NCBI GenBank assembly: GCA_018064425.1
Contig: JAGHVF010000076.1
Coordinates: forward strand, 1 to 54,714
Direction of reading: 5' to 3'
Source: Candidatus Colinaster equi
Lineage (GTDB): Bacteria; Bacillota; Clostridia; Lachnospirales; Lachnospiraceae
DNA: 54,714 nucleotides
The position numbers were made by a program, and so were the translations under genes. This document shows, in pieces, positions 37,044 to 47,156 of the stretch; within the stretch, counting starts at the first letter, position 1, and the number at the start of each line of letters is the position of its first letter. Under the pieces are notes generated by a model. It was given only the letters and a program-made list of their open reading frames with translations. It had not been told where the DNA came from and did not search any database.

Positions 37044-38750
37044 TTATGAACCCAATGTGTTCAAAATATGTTCAAGCATCTCATCAACGACATTTATATA
37101 TCTTGATGATGCGTTGTAAGCATTCTGGAACTTTATCATAAAAGTAAGTTCCTCGTCCTGAGATACACCTATTATCTGTTCTCGGGCATTGCTTGTTGCT
37201 GTTACTGTTCTGTCCTGGCTGTCCAAAAGGCTCTTATATACCGAACCCGAATTGGCTACCTGACTTACCAAATCTCCGTAGTAATCAATATATGAGGATT
37301 TCTTCTTGACGTTAGGATTAAGTGTACTTTCTTCCGCTTCAAAAGCAGCTTTGAGTTTTTCCATTGTCGAATAATCCACTGCACCGTCAGCCAGTACAAA
37401 TCCAAGTTTGGTAGGCTGTCTGAGCAAATCGGCATTTATCTGAAGATTGGTTACTGTATAAAGTGTCTCAATTATCTCAGGATCTTCACCAATATAATTG
37501 GAATAATATGCATTACCGTCCGCATCATGGTCTATTGTAGGAGTACCCTTGTAACCGTCTGATGCTATTTTCATAAATACCTGTATCGGATTACCGTTCT
37601 CATCAAGTAAATATGTACTTGAAGGATTAAGATCTTTAGCCTGTGCCGCAACATCGGCAAAAAGATTATTAACCGTAGTTGCTACATTATGTACCAGCTG
37701 GTCGAACTCAGCCTGAATGTTCATACATATCGACTGAGACAGCTCGTTGTCGTAATTGGTAAGGTCAAGGTCTGTATAATTAGCCTTGTGGTCACCTCTT
37801 GCAAGTAACGTCGACTTAAGACCACCGATATCTGTATTCAAATCCGAAGAAATAACTCTTGTAAGGTCAAATACCTTTGCCTTCTCTACTTCTTCGTCAG
37901 AGTAAACTCTCTCATGTACTTCATTGTATGTGAATTTTGCATTTTTCTCCCAGAACGGTGTGTAGAATCCGGTCTCGGGATTGCTATCAAGTAATATCTT
38001 ATATGCAATCTCACCTCTGACCAAATCTTCGCCTTCAAATTGCACCCACACTGTACTGTCTATATCTTCCGAGTATGTGATACGTCCCATCTTGGATAAT
38101 TCATCCAGCAACTGATTACGCGTATCTCTCAGATCGTTTGCTTCCTCAAAACCGCCGCATTCGATATTACGTATCTCATCATTCAGCTCTTTGATACGAG
38201 CAGCATAATCATTAATGGTATCTGTATACTGCTTTACTTTTTCATTAAGGCTTAACTGATAATCACACAAGCCTTCGTATACCGAATTGGCTCTGGCCAA
38301 GAACTCCGAACATCTCTCCACGAACAGTCCCTGTGTAACTGCACTGCTCGGATCTTTTGCAAGCTCCTGTACAGCAGTCCACAAATCCTGTACCGAATCC
38401 TGAAAAGATTCACCGTTCATCTCATCAAGCAAATATTCCACTTCTCCCAAAGCATCATACGACACTTCGTAAAAAGCACTTCTGCCCGACTCTTTTCTGT
38501 ATGTAGAGTCCAAAAATACATCTCTAACTTGTCTTGTCTTGGAATATACGACACCGAGACCGATTTGTTGTTTGGCTACAGCATCGATATCGGCCTTAAT
38601 AGTATTATAAGTTGCCGTACCGGTAAGAATCTGCTGACGCACGTATCCGGTGGTGTCTGTATTAGATATGTTATGTGCAGTTGTATTAAGAGAATTCTGG
38701 CTTGTCTGTAAGCCGGACACTCCAATATACAGGCTTCCCATCAATGGCAT
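37044..38750 (-). CDS. flgK: Flagellar hook-associated protein FlgK, copy 2
   Basis: 568 residues. The N-terminus (GSLYIGVSGLQTSQNSLNTT, HNISNTDTTGYVRQ) and C-terminus (FMIKFQNAYNASSRYINVVDE) are classical HAP1. It is transcribed first of the two copies and follows flgN by 18 nt. The two FlgK proteins share ends but diverge in the central domain, so they may form different junction layers. GAGGTG precedes the start. Confidence 0.95.
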   Translation of the reverse strand: MPLMGSLYIGVSGLQTSQNSLNTTAHNISNTDTTGYVRQQILTGTATYNTIKADIDAVAKQQIGLGVVYSKTRQVRDVFLDSTYRKESGRSAFYEVSYDALGEVEYLLDEMNGESFQDSVQDLWTAVQELAKDPSSAVTQGLFVERCSEFLARANSVYEGLCDYQLSLNEKVKQYTDTINDYAARIKELNDEIRNIECGGFEEANDLRDTRNQLLDELSKMGRITYSEDIDSTVWVQFEGEDLVRGEIAYKILLDSNPETGFYTPFWEKNAKFTYNEVHERVYSDEEVEKAKVFDLTRVISSDLNTDIGGLKSTLLARGDHKANYTDLDLTNYDNELSQSICMNIQAEFDQLVHNVATTVNNLFADVAAQAKDLNPSSTYLLDENGNPIQVFMKIASDGYKGTPTIDHDADGNAYYSNYIGEDPEIIETLYTVTNLQINADLLRQPTKLGFVLADGAVDYSTMEKLKAAFEAEESTLNPNVKKKSSYIDYYGDLVSQVANSGSVYKSLLDSQDRTVTATSNAREQIIGVSQDEELTFMIKFQNAYNASSRYINVVDEMLEHILNTLGS

Positions 38751-38768
38751 AGTTAATCACCTCGGATG

Positions 38769-39287
38769 TTATTGCTTAGCGTCAAATGCCCCCGTATTAC
38801 CACCTACAACTGTACCCGCATTATACGCATTCCTATTGTAGTTAGCCGTCTGTGGGGCTGATTTATAGGCTTGCAAAACATTAAGGTCAAACTCTACCAT
38901 TTCAAGCGAACTTGCTATCAACTGACGATTCTGTTCATTCACAGTTCTCATCTGTGCAAGTGTATCTCTCAGCTTGTCGTATATTGACGCAAGCCTATTG
39001 CGTTCTACCGGCCTCGCATTCAACATGTCAATAAGGTCAGTAAGCTTAAGGCTATCAACATCCTTGTTAATAACATTAGCTATGTCTTTCATATTCATGT
39101 CTCTCTTTTTGTCGAGAGCATTGATCCGAATCACAATCTCTTGTTCATCATCCGTGATTCTTTGAAGAGATTCCAGATCAGCGCTTACGATAACCGGTGT
39201 CTTTTCCATGGACAAAGAAAGCAACTTCTTGTAAGCCTGTTCTTCAAGCTCAAGATTATCGATTAGTTCTTCCATCAGACTAGCCAC
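38769..39287 (-). CDS. flgN: Flagellar chaperone FlgN
   Basis: 172 residues, helical; the opening MEELIDNLELEEQAYKKLLS and the NRLASIYDKLRDTLAQMRTVN segment fit FlgN, the export chaperone of FlgK and FlgL. The C-terminal 35 residues are Asn/Ala/Gly-rich. Two starts are possible: GTG at 39287 with AGGAGG at 7 nt, or ATG at 39275 with AGGTGG at 8 nt. I keep the longer one. It lies between flgM and flgK as expected. Confidence 0.9.
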   Translation of the reverse strand: MASLMEELIDNLELEEQAYKKLLSLSMEKTPVIVSADLESLQRITDDEQEIVIRINALDKKRDMNMKDIANVINKDVDSLKLTDLIDMLNARPVERNRLASIYDKLRDTLAQMRTVNEQNRQLIASSLEMVEFDLNVLQAYKSAPQTANYNRNAYNAGTVVGGNTGAFDAKQ

Positions 39288-39303
39288 CTGTTATCCTCCT
39301 AAA

Positions 39304-39579
39304 TCATAATGCGCTGTTGTACTTCTGAAACAGTTTCTGTGCGAAACTCTCACTGTCCACACTGTATTCTCCATTGTCGATTCGGCTCTTAATAGAGTTA
39401 ACCAAATCTTCGCGAATATCAGATGCGCCGGCTACTGCAGCCTTTGCTGTCTGAATATCCTTTCCCATGCTGGAAATCTGCAGCTGGTCAGAGAAGCTCT
39501 TTGAAGTCTCTTTCTTCACTTGTTTGGCGCTGTTATTGTTATATAACTGTTGCACCTGAGTATATGCTTCTATACGCAT
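39304..39579 (-). CDS. flgM: Anti-sigma-28 factor FlgM
   Basis: 91 residues. The C-terminal half contains DIREDLVNSIKSRIDNGEYSVDSESFAQKLFQ, the sigma-binding helices of FlgM with the typical RxxxGxYxxd pattern. It holds the flagellar sigma factor until the hook is complete. The frame opens far upstream, but ATG 39579 follows AAGGAGGAG and gives a normal size. A sigma-28-like promoter precedes it, implying feedback on its own expression. Confidence 0.93.
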   Translation of the reverse strand: MRIEAYTQVQQLYNNNSAKQVKKETSKSFSDQLQISSMGKDIQTAKAAVAGASDIREDLVNSIKSRIDNGEYSVDSESFAQKLFQKYNSAL

Positions 39580-39622
39580 GTCGCTCCTCCTTATCAGGAA
39601 TACACATTTGTTTTCAATATGT

Positions 39623-39649
39623 TTATCGACATTTACCAATAAATCTTTA
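39623..39649 (-). promoter_or_regulatory. Sigma-28 (SigD-type) promoter of the flgM operon
   Basis: TAAA (39646-39649), a 15-nt spacer, then GTCGATAA (39623-39630), close to the TAAA-N15-GCCGATAT consensus. Spacing to flgM leaves a leader of about 35 nt with a strong ribosome binding site. Confidence 0.75.
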
Positions 39650-39663
39650 GGCTTTTTTGTAAA

Positions 39664-39690
39664 AAAATTGGACCAAAACGGTCCAATTTT
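39664..39690 (-). terminator. Terminator of the chemosensory/phosphorelay operon
   Basis: An 11-bp perfect stem pairs 39664-39674 with 39680-39690 and is followed on the minus strand by TTTTTTT. It overlaps the stop codon of the DegV-fused kinase by 2 nt. Confidence 0.9.
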
Positions 39691-42367
39691 ATATGTATTT
39701 ATTTCGTCTGTAGAATGACAAGCCGATTGCCTTATCTCCTACCGTACCGGCGACCGTAACAGAAGTCTTCTGCACAATAATATTCTCCGGTTCATAATAT
39801 TTTGTAAGCATATCATATGCTAATTCCTGCTGTTTATGCGTCAATCCGACGTGACTGAATATAACCTTGCTTCCCGGTGCAATACGTCCTTTACCAATCA
39901 TGGACTGGGAAATATGTTTACGTATAACACTGTCGTCACTGCCTGTCATTACCGACACAAATAATTGTACGGATTTATTGATTCTCATAACAGGTCTGAA
40001 ATTGAATGCATTGAAGAACGCTCCGATTACCGCCGACATTTTGGCCGATTGTACAAATACATCAGATGACGGCAATACAACATTGGTATCCACATATTCG
40101 CATAATGCGGTTATATCTGAATAGATTTTATCCGCTCCTACGCCTTTTGTTACCCAACTTGCTGCCGTAAGTGCAAGTAGACCTAAGCCTCCCGATACTT
40201 GTCCTGTATCAACCACTCTAACATGATCAAAGCTCTCTGCTGCCTCACACGCCTTATTATAGCTCTCGCCCAAGCCCGCACCAACAGACAGATGAATTAT
40301 CTCCTGAGCTTCTTCCAACTGTTCTCCGAAGAATCTCTCATATTCTTCAACAGACGCGCTGACCGCCTTTACATATGTCTTAGAGCTTGTCAAATATCCC
40401 GTCAGGTTACCCGAATCTATTTCAACGGTATCCATGAATCTGCCCTTAGGTGTTTTGACATACAGATACATCATGGCAATTCCGTTTTCCGATGCCACTT
40501 CAACATCCAAATCACATGCGCAGTCAGTTGTTATCTTCACTTTTTTCTTGTTTTCCGCCAAAAATGCCCCTGTTACGGCATCACCGATTACAACCGTTGT
40601 GTCTTTCTGATATTCAACAACCTCTTCCGGAAGACAATGCAACAGACATTGTTCCAATCTGCTTCCGTCAATAGGTTTCTGCAATGTCATATTGAATCTC
40701 GTACTATACTTAGCCAGTGTCTCTTCGCTTATCGTAGCTCCCGTAAGTGCCACAATCGCAGTATCTCTATTCAGTCCGCCATCTTGTATACGTATGGCAT
40801 TCATAAGTTCAAGTCCATCCATCTGCGGCATCATATAATCTACCAAAATAGTATGATATACATTCTGCATAGTCAGTTGAAGAGCCCTTCTGCCATCACC
40901 CGCAGTATCCACTTTCACCTTTGTGTCCTTAAGCAACTGCACAAGAATCGCTCTGTTAAGTTCATCATCATCTACCACTAATATCCTTGCGCTCGGTGCT
41001 TCAAAAGAGCGTTCATATGCATCATTTTTCAGTGCCACATTACCTGACAGGATATCTGTTTTACCAATTACTTCTTCTCCCACATATCCCTGATCAACCG
41101 TAATTGTAAAAGTACTTCCTTTGGTATATACACTATCTACCGCAATTTCGCCGTGCATAAGAGTAACAAGTTCTTTGGTAATAGCCATACCAAGTCCGTT
41201 GCCTTCTATTCGACTGTTTTTGCTTCTGTCAAACTGGCTGAATGAATCAAAGAGGTATTTCAAATTCTCCTTTTTGATACCGATACCCGTATCCGCAACA
41301 CTGATTTTGAGTGTTACATGTCCTTCTTTCGCCTTCACGCAGGAAGCGCTCAGCACTACTTCACCTTCTATCGTATACTTGATCGCATTGGTAAGAAGAT
41401 TGAGCACCACTTGCACAAGTCTGCGCTCGTCGCCAACCATTGTGGCAGGAATAGACGGATCCAGCAAAAGTTTCAATTTGAGCTTCTTTTCTTCCGCCCT
41501 TGTTCCGACCAGTTCAACAAGTTCAGTAAAGAAATCATTACTGTTATAGGGTGCCTCAATAAGTTTCATACTGCTGTTCTGTATCTGAGAAAAATCCATA
41601 ATATCATTAATAAGATTAAGAAGCAGACGGCTTGAACTCTTTATGGCATGCGCATTGGCTGCAGTCACTTCATCGTTTGTCTTTCTCAAAGTTATCTCAT
41701 TTAAGCCTATTATCGCATTAATCGGATTACGAATCTCATGGCTGAAATTCGCGTAGAATTTGTCTTTACTTCTTCCTAATTTTTCAAGCTTCTTTCTCTG
41801 TTCATTATTGATTTTTCTCTCAATCTCATACTCATGTGCCTGATACATATACATGCTTCCGGCAATAAAACCTACAATAATAACAGCTGCACCCGATTCA
41901 AACATTCGTCCGTTGGATTCAATAGCAAAAGCAGTAGGATTGACCGCAGCGTACCACAAGCAGATAATGTCCACAACAATTGCAAACGAGCCGAAGAACA
42001 ACAACTGTTCACCGCTGAAAATGATGAACACATATACTATGCCAAGTGTCAACCATGTTACCGTGCCGCCGTCAAAACCGCCCGAGGTAAAAAACATAAC
42101 AGGCAATACAAACAGCACCAGCATTCCGGCAACAACTATCTTCGAAATGTTAGTCAGTTTATCCTTAACACATAGCAAAAGGCTTATCCCCATCACCACC
42201 AAAATCGTACCGATGCATACCAGTTTGGTCGCACTTTCCCTAAGGCAAATTGCCACAATAAGGGCAAACACACTAATCGCAAGGCCTTCAATGCACAATA
42301 TTCTAAAGATTCTTTCTTTGAATCCTATTTCTCTGTCATGAACAAACATCCTCAGTTTTTCACGCAT
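39689..42367 (-). CDS. Membrane hybrid histidine kinase with receiver and C-terminal DegV domain
   Basis: 892 residues. Six or more membrane helices (about 20-175) replace any external sensor domain. HisKA follows with His210 in FSHEIRNP. The HATPase domain has its N box near 319-331, DTGIGI and GNGLGM. The receiver at about 460-575 has D510 (VDYMMP) and K564. Residues about 609-892 resemble a DegV/FakB fatty-acid-binding protein: KITTDCACDL opening, a VSASVEEYERFF segment, HLSVGAGLGESYNKAC, VVDTGQVSGGLGLLAL and the end VGDKAIGLSFY. The fusion suggests lipid sensing inside a phosphorelay, which is inference. Last gene of the operon, 16 nt after the preceding kinase. Confidence 0.87.
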   Translation of the reverse strand: MREKLRMFVHDREIGFKERIFRILCIEGLAISVFALIVAICLRESATKLVCIGTILVVMGISLLLCVKDKLTNISKIVVAGMLVLFVLPVMFFTSGGFDGGTVTWLTLGIVYVFIIFSGEQLLFFGSFAIVVDIICLWYAAVNPTAFAIESNGRMFESGAAVIIVGFIAGSMYMYQAHEYEIERKINNEQRKKLEKLGRSKDKFYANFSHEIRNPINAIIGLNEITLRKTNDEVTAANAHAIKSSSRLLLNLINDIMDFSQIQNSSMKLIEAPYNSNDFFTELVELVGTRAEEKKLKLKLLLDPSIPATMVGDERRLVQVVLNLLTNAIKYTIEGEVVLSASCVKAKEGHVTLKISVADTGIGIKKENLKYLFDSFSQFDRSKNSRIEGNGLGMAITKELVTLMHGEIAVDSVYTKGSTFTITVDQGYVGEEVIGKTDILSGNVALKNDAYERSFEAPSARILVVDDDELNRAILVQLLKDTKVKVDTAGDGRRALQLTMQNVYHTILVDYMMPQMDGLELMNAIRIQDGGLNRDTAIVALTGATISEETLAKYSTRFNMTLQKPIDGSRLEQCLLHCLPEEVVEYQKDTTVVIGDAVTGAFLAENKKKVKITTDCACDLDVEVASENGIAMMYLYVKTPKGRFMDTVEIDSGNLTGYLTSSKTYVKAVSASVEEYERFFGEQLEEAQEIIHLSVGAGLGESYNKACEAAESFDHVRVVDTGQVSGGLGLLALTAASWVTKGVGADKIYSDITALCEYVDTNVVLPSSDVFVQSAKMSAVIGAFFNAFNFRPVMRINKSVQLFVSVMTGSDDSVIRKHISQSMIGKGRIAPGSKVIFSHVGLTHKQQELAYDMLTKYYEPENIIVQKTSVTVAGTVGDKAIGLSFYRRNKYI

Positions 42368-42383
42368 CTTTAGTCCCTCAATC

Positions 42384-45110
42384 CTACCTGTTCCTATATA
42401 TATCCTTCATGCGGTTAATCGAATCTATAGCCGACATATAATCACTCATTTCCACTTTACGTCTGATATTGGCCACATCTTCATCCAAAGGATTGCCATT
42501 ATACATACAACCTTTCAGTCTATCCAATACCCCATGCATATTATCAGCCTCAAAGGTATATGCAGCATCCTCAAATTCAGCAATGATTTTGTCCAATTCC
42601 TCATCCGATACAGCTACAAGTGTCTCAACATCTATCACCTTGTTTGCACTGTTACCGATATATTCAGATGCACGCAGCATATCAATAACGCGTCTGTATT
42701 CCTTAATCATTGCATCATGTCCGGCTAAGATATCATCAATCCTGCCGTCTTTTCCTGCCTGTTCCAGATCTTTTGCCATATCAGACAATCTCATGGCACC
42801 GATGCTCTTCATGGAACTCTTAAGCGCATGTACAACAATGGTATAATTGTTCCAATCTTCCCTCTTGTAAAAATCAACAATATTATTAAGGTTGGTATCA
42901 CCGTCATGCTCGTGCATCTTCAGAATGTCAAGATAATTCTCCTCGCTTCCGCAATATAGTATTCCCTTCTTGATATCCAAATCGCCGATTACCATTGATG
43001 CTCCGGGTTTTCCTATTCCTTCCGAGTCAATCGCATTGTCCTGAACATATTCAATTTTCTCCTGTGATATGAATTTCTTAAGTATTCGTTCAAGTCCGGA
43101 TATTTCAACCGGTTTTGCCAGGAAATCGGCGCAACCTTCTTCAATGAACATCTCGCGCATACCTGCCACAGCATTGGCGGTAAGTGCAATAATAGGCACA
43201 TTCTTATAGTATGCATCCTCCATACGCCTAATACGATGCATACATTCTATTCCGTCCATTTCAGGCATCATGTGATCCATGAATATAAAATCATAATCTT
43301 TCGTGGTAACTTTGTTCAGCGCTTCTTTTCCGCTGGACGCTGTAGTTATCTTGATTTCATATGGTTTTAGCAAACCTTCCAGCACTCTCACATTCATAAA
43401 GCTGTCATCTACAACAAGAATATGTGCGGTAGGCATTATGAAACGCTCCGCTTTATGCTCCCCGCTAATCACCATTTGGTTTCCTATATTACCGTTTACA
43501 ACATTTATCGCCGAGATGGCAAATATCGGTTTGTATACAAATATCAAATTATCTTTGCGTTCAGATACCTCTTTTCCTGCATCAATATATACAACCACAC
43601 ACGTACTCTTTGTCAGTGCATCGAAAAATTCCTTGTTTTCCAGGTATTCGGAATATCCTGTAAATATATGTGTCAGTGGCTCGCTCTTTACTTTAGCCTT
43701 AAGCTCCTCGATATTCTTGCACAGAAAACTCTTTACACCCATCTGTTTGGCAACATCGACAATAAGTTCTTTATATGCATCCTTAAGCGCTGTAATTTTA
43801 AGTCCATCCAAACCGAAATATGCGGCAAATCTTAATTTATCCTTATTCTCGATTTGTCCTATAGGTGTATCATCAGCTATTTCAAAAGGAATAACTACCT
43901 GTATCTTTGTACCCTCATTTTCCTTTGAATTAATTGATACAACACCGCCCATCAGCGTTGCCAGCGCCTGCGCTATAGACAAGCCGAGACCGACTCCGTT
44001 TTCATTTCTGTTGCGTTCACCGTTTCCTTGAGTAAAGCCCGAAAAAATATTGCTAAGCTGCTCTTTCTTTATACCGCAACCGGTATCCGACACGCTGACA
44101 ATCATGTTGATGCCGTAATCTTCTCTTCTGTATTGTATATCAAGGCTCACATATCCTTCATTTGTGAATTTAACGGCATTATCCATCAAGCTGAGTATTA
44201 TACGTTTCAGTTTTTGCTCGTCACCTCTTATCGAGCACGGAATCGATATGTCACAATTAACCAACAGCTCTACATCTTTATTCTCCAGCTTCGCAAATGT
44301 CATATTGATTACATCATTGACTGTAGAAGTAACATTAAACGGCTCATTTACAAGGCTCATTTTACCGCTCTGAAGCTCCGAAAAATCAAGTATATCGGTC
44401 ACAACGGACAGCAGATTCTTACCTGCGGACCTAATATCCTGCAGCGATTCCTGTATATCCTCCGGTGCATCTTTACGCAATACAATCTCGCTCATACCAT
44501 AGATAGTATTAATCGGAGTTCTAAGTTCATGCGATACATTTGCCAGGAAATCATCTTTGCTTTTTTGTGTTTCTTTAAGTTCATCAATGGTTTCCAACAG
44601 ATTAATCTTATTTTTTTGCTCTTCCGTTACCAAAAAGTACACAACATATATTGTCAAAGGCACTGCAAGCAATTGCAGAATATTCTGTATATCATTGCTC
44701 AGATCACCAAACACAATGCTTTTTCTTATAAACAAATGATATGGCAAAAGGATAATATACGATACTATCGGTAAAACAAGAAGCTTCGTAGACTCATACA
44801 GACCGAGAATAATGATAAGTGCCGCAAAGGAAACAAGAATATGTTGGAAATTATCAACCGTGAAGCCATACATAAGCAGATTAATTTCCAGGAAAAGTGC
44901 ATACATATTTGCTCTGAATTGATACGTCTTTATCATAGTAATAAATGACATCCACGACACTACAAGAAGAACCTGCATTGGAAGTGTAATCCAATATACA
45001 GGCTCTTTATACAGCATGATACTCACGCCGACAACATACAAAGTGAATATTGCCAGCGTGATTACCTCTATTCTGTTTCGTTTTATTTTGTCATATTCCA
45101 TATTGTCCAT
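42384..45110 (-). CDS. Membrane hybrid histidine kinase with pseudo-receiver, receiver and Hpt domains
   Basis: 908 residues. Five or six membrane helices (about 15-165) end in a short helix and HisKA with His194 (VSHELRTP). The HATPase follows with DNAVKFT, DTGCGI and GVGLGL. Residues about 426-545 have the outline of a receiver but lack the acidic pocket and phosphoacceptor Asp. The next receiver (about 562-680) is intact with D612 (MDHMMP), T644 and K667. An Hpt domain follows with His761 (HALKSSMKSIGA). The C-terminal 90 residues are helical with no evident His. This is the full relay set in one chain. GGAGCG precedes the start. Confidence 0.92.
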   Translation of the reverse strand: MDNMEYDKIKRNRIEVITLAIFTLYVVGVSIMLYKEPVYWITLPMQVLLVVSWMSFITMIKTYQFRANMYALFLEINLLMYGFTVDNFQHILVSFAALIIILGLYESTKLLVLPIVSYIILLPYHLFIRKSIVFGDLSNDIQNILQLLAVPLTIYVVYFLVTEEQKNKINLLETIDELKETQKSKDDFLANVSHELRTPINTIYGMSEIVLRKDAPEDIQESLQDIRSAGKNLLSVVTDILDFSELQSGKMSLVNEPFNVTSTVNDVINMTFAKLENKDVELLVNCDISIPCSIRGDEQKLKRIILSLMDNAVKFTNEGYVSLDIQYRREDYGINMIVSVSDTGCGIKKEQLSNIFSGFTQGNGERNRNENGVGLGLSIAQALATLMGGVVSINSKENEGTKIQVVIPFEIADDTPIGQIENKDKLRFAAYFGLDGLKITALKDAYKELIVDVAKQMGVKSFLCKNIEELKAKVKSEPLTHIFTGYSEYLENKEFFDALTKSTCVVVYIDAGKEVSERKDNLIFVYKPIFAISAINVVNGNIGNQMVISGEHKAERFIMPTAHILVVDDSFMNVRVLEGLLKPYEIKITTASSGKEALNKVTTKDYDFIFMDHMMPEMDGIECMHRIRRMEDAYYKNVPIIALTANAVAGMREMFIEEGCADFLAKPVEISGLERILKKFISQEKIEYVQDNAIDSEGIGKPGASMVIGDLDIKKGILYCGSEENYLDILKMHEHDGDTNLNNIVDFYKREDWNNYTIVVHALKSSMKSIGAMRLSDMAKDLEQAGKDGRIDDILAGHDAMIKEYRRVIDMLRASEYIGNSANKVIDVETLVAVSDEELDKIIAEFEDAAYTFEADNMHGVLDRLKGCMYNGNPLDEDVANIRRKVEMSDYMSAIDSINRMKDIYRNR

Positions 45111-45149
45111 AGTCGCTCCGAACAGTCCAGACTATTGCTGCATTAATGC

Positions 45150-46514
45150 TCAATATTTTCCGAAGTCATCTCCTAAAGAAATAATTTTCTCATTCTCTTC
45201 GGAAGTGCTCTTACTTCTAAGTTTACCGGCTACAGATGTGCTCTCCGACGCTGATTTGCCGACCGAACCACTGCCAAGATTGTATATAGATAGCAATTCT
45301 CTCATCCTTGAAGCCTGACTTGACAATTCATCACTGGCTGCCGCACACTGCTCGCTTGTAGCCGAATTGGTTGATACTACCTGTGATATCTGTCCGATTG
45401 CCTGATTAATCTGGGCTACTGCTGTCGCCTGGTAATTAGAAGAATCAGCTATACCTGTAATAAGTGCTTCACTGTTTCTTACCACCTCTGTTATTACTTC
45501 AAGAGACTTGTATGTTGCACTTGCCATTCTTGAACCGACTTCCACTTTATTAATAGAGTCTTCTATAAGTTCTGCAGTCTCTGCTGCCGCCTGAGCCGAT
45601 TTTGCAGCCAGGTTACGTACTTCCTCTGCAACAACAGCGAATCCCTTTCCGGCTTCTCCTGCTCTGGCTGCCTCAACAGCCGCATTAAGTGCCAGAATAT
45701 TAGTCTGGAATGCAATATCATCAATTACCTTAATTATCTTTGATATGCTCTCTGATGACTTATTAATATCAGCCATTGCCTCAAGCATCTCGCTCATTTC
45801 ATTATTGCCGGCGCGAACATCGTCAATTACCTGATTAACCATACCGGCTGCATCCGCTGCCTCTGTTGCATTCTGTTTTGCCTTCTCGGCAACCTCTGCA
45901 ATAGAAGCTGTTACCTCTTCAATAGCACTTGCCTGCTCTGCGGAGCCCTGAGCCAAAGATTCCGAAGCACTTGCTACCTGCGAAGCACTTGTCATCACCT
46001 GATATGCTCCGTCATTAATATTGGACAATGCCCTCCTGTTGCTTTCGACCATTTGTGCAATGGCATGGCCAAGTTTATCCTCATCACTCTTTACCTTGAC
46101 ATCCACCATCAGATTGCCGTCAGCCACAGCCTGCGCCACTTTAGCATCTTCGTCATGAGTCTTCGCAAGTTCATTTACCAAATCTGCCAAATGTCCGAAT
46201 TCATCGTTATACTTAATCTTGAGATTAACATCAGTATCACCTTTGGCCAATTTCTCTGTAGCTATCGTCAAATCTCTCAGAGAAATTCTTACCTGTCTTG
46301 CCAACGTAATGCAGAAGAAATACATTATTGCAAAACATATAATCGCCGCAATAATGCTGACAATTACCATACTATTGAAATACTTGTTCGGCTTTTCCGC
46401 TGTAAGAATACCTCTGGTTCTTGCCAAAGTGATAATAAACAAAATAGCAAATGAAACAAAACTAATTGAAAAACTAATAATCAATCTTGTATGAAACTTT
46501 AGATTCTTCCACAT
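45150..46514 (-). CDS. Methyl-accepting chemotaxis protein without an external sensor domain
   Basis: 454 residues. TM1 (about 10-29) and TM2 (about 48-71) are separated by fewer than 20 residues, too short for a dCache or 4-helix sensor domain. A HAMP-like region follows (about 72-150). The signalling domain has the hairpin tip [20 protein letters not shown] and a long helical bundle. No C-terminal CheR-tethering pentapeptide is visible. It starts 2 nt after cheW and probably feeds the CheA of this operon. Input may come through the membrane or through partners. Confidence 0.94.
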   Translation of the reverse strand: MWKNLKFHTRLIISFSISFVSFAILFIITLARTRGILTAEKPNKYFNSMVIVSIIAAIICFAIMYFFCITLARQVRISLRDLTIATEKLAKGDTDVNLKIKYNDEFGHLADLVNELAKTHDEDAKVAQAVADGNLMVDVKVKSDEDKLGHAIAQMVESNRRALSNINDGAYQVMTSASQVASASESLAQGSAEQASAIEEVTASIAEVAEKAKQNATEAADAAGMVNQVIDDVRAGNNEMSEMLEAMADINKSSESISKIIKVIDDIAFQTNILALNAAVEAARAGEAGKGFAVVAEEVRNLAAKSAQAAAETAELIEDSINKVEVGSRMASATYKSLEVITEVVRNSEALITGIADSSNYQATAVAQINQAIGQISQVVSTNSATSEQCAAASDELSSQASRMRELLSIYNLGSGSVGKSASESTSVAGKLRSKSTSEENEKIISLGDDFGKY

Positions 46515-46516
46515 AG

Positions 46517-47140
46517 TTACTCTCCCTCCGTAGCTGTTCCCGTGCTTTCAATTGCAACATCTTCCTGCTTCTTAGCCTTCACATCAGGTACTGCGGCTCC
46601 CTGTAATGCCTCAGCCTGACCAATGATTGCGATATCTGCTTCATTTAACAGCTTATCGGGGTCAAGAAGTAATTTTACTGCATCCCCAACCTTACCTATC
46701 GCATAAACATATTTGTTATGCGACTTATCCGCCTTGCCGAAAGATGGCGACGGAATAATATTGTTTGCTTCAATCTCAACGACTTCGGCAATTTTCTCAA
46801 CAATCAATCCAACCACGGTCGAATTGACATTGATAATAATGATACATGTTCTGTCATTGTATGGCAGCGGTTCCTGCTTGAATCTTATTCTTACATCAAT
46901 TACAGGTATAATCTTTCCTCGAAGATTAATCAGGCCTTTGATATAATCCTCACTCTCAGGAATAGCCGTTACCTCCTGATATACAATGATTTCATTAACA
47001 TACTGAATCTTGATTGCAAAGTATTCACCGCCCGATTTGAAAGTCACATATTTGCCTTCCTGGGTATCCGTTGCAGAATTGGTGCCGTCCTCTTCAAGCA
47101 TTTCAGACGCTTCCAAAATCATATCCTTATTCTCGTCCAT
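46517..47140 (-). CDS. cheW: Chemotaxis coupling protein CheW
   Basis: 207 residues, a single CheW domain (about 28-165) with [34 protein letters not shown] and [15 protein letters not shown]. It links the MCP to CheA. The ends are extended: an acidic N-terminus and an Ala/Glu/Lys-rich C-terminal tail of about 35 residues. GGAGGG precedes the ATG. It follows cheA by 16 nt. Confidence 0.95.
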   Translation of the reverse strand: MDENKDMILEASEMLEEDGTNSATDTQEGKYVTFKSGGEYFAIKIQYVNEIIVYQEVTAIPESEDYIKGLINLRGKIIPVIDVRIRFKQEPLPYNDRTCIIIINVNSTVVGLIVEKIAEVVEIEANNIIPSPSFGKADKSHNKYVYAIGKVGDAVKLLLDPDKLLNEADIAIIGQAEALQGAAVPDVKAKKQEDVAIESTGTATEGE

Positions 47141-47156
47141 ATGTGTTCTCCCTCCA

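Noticed and set aside
40199-40981. Long plus-strand frame opposite the DegV-fused kinase
   Set aside because: No start signals, Cys/Leu/Arg-rich composition, and complete overlap with a well-supported kinase gene.
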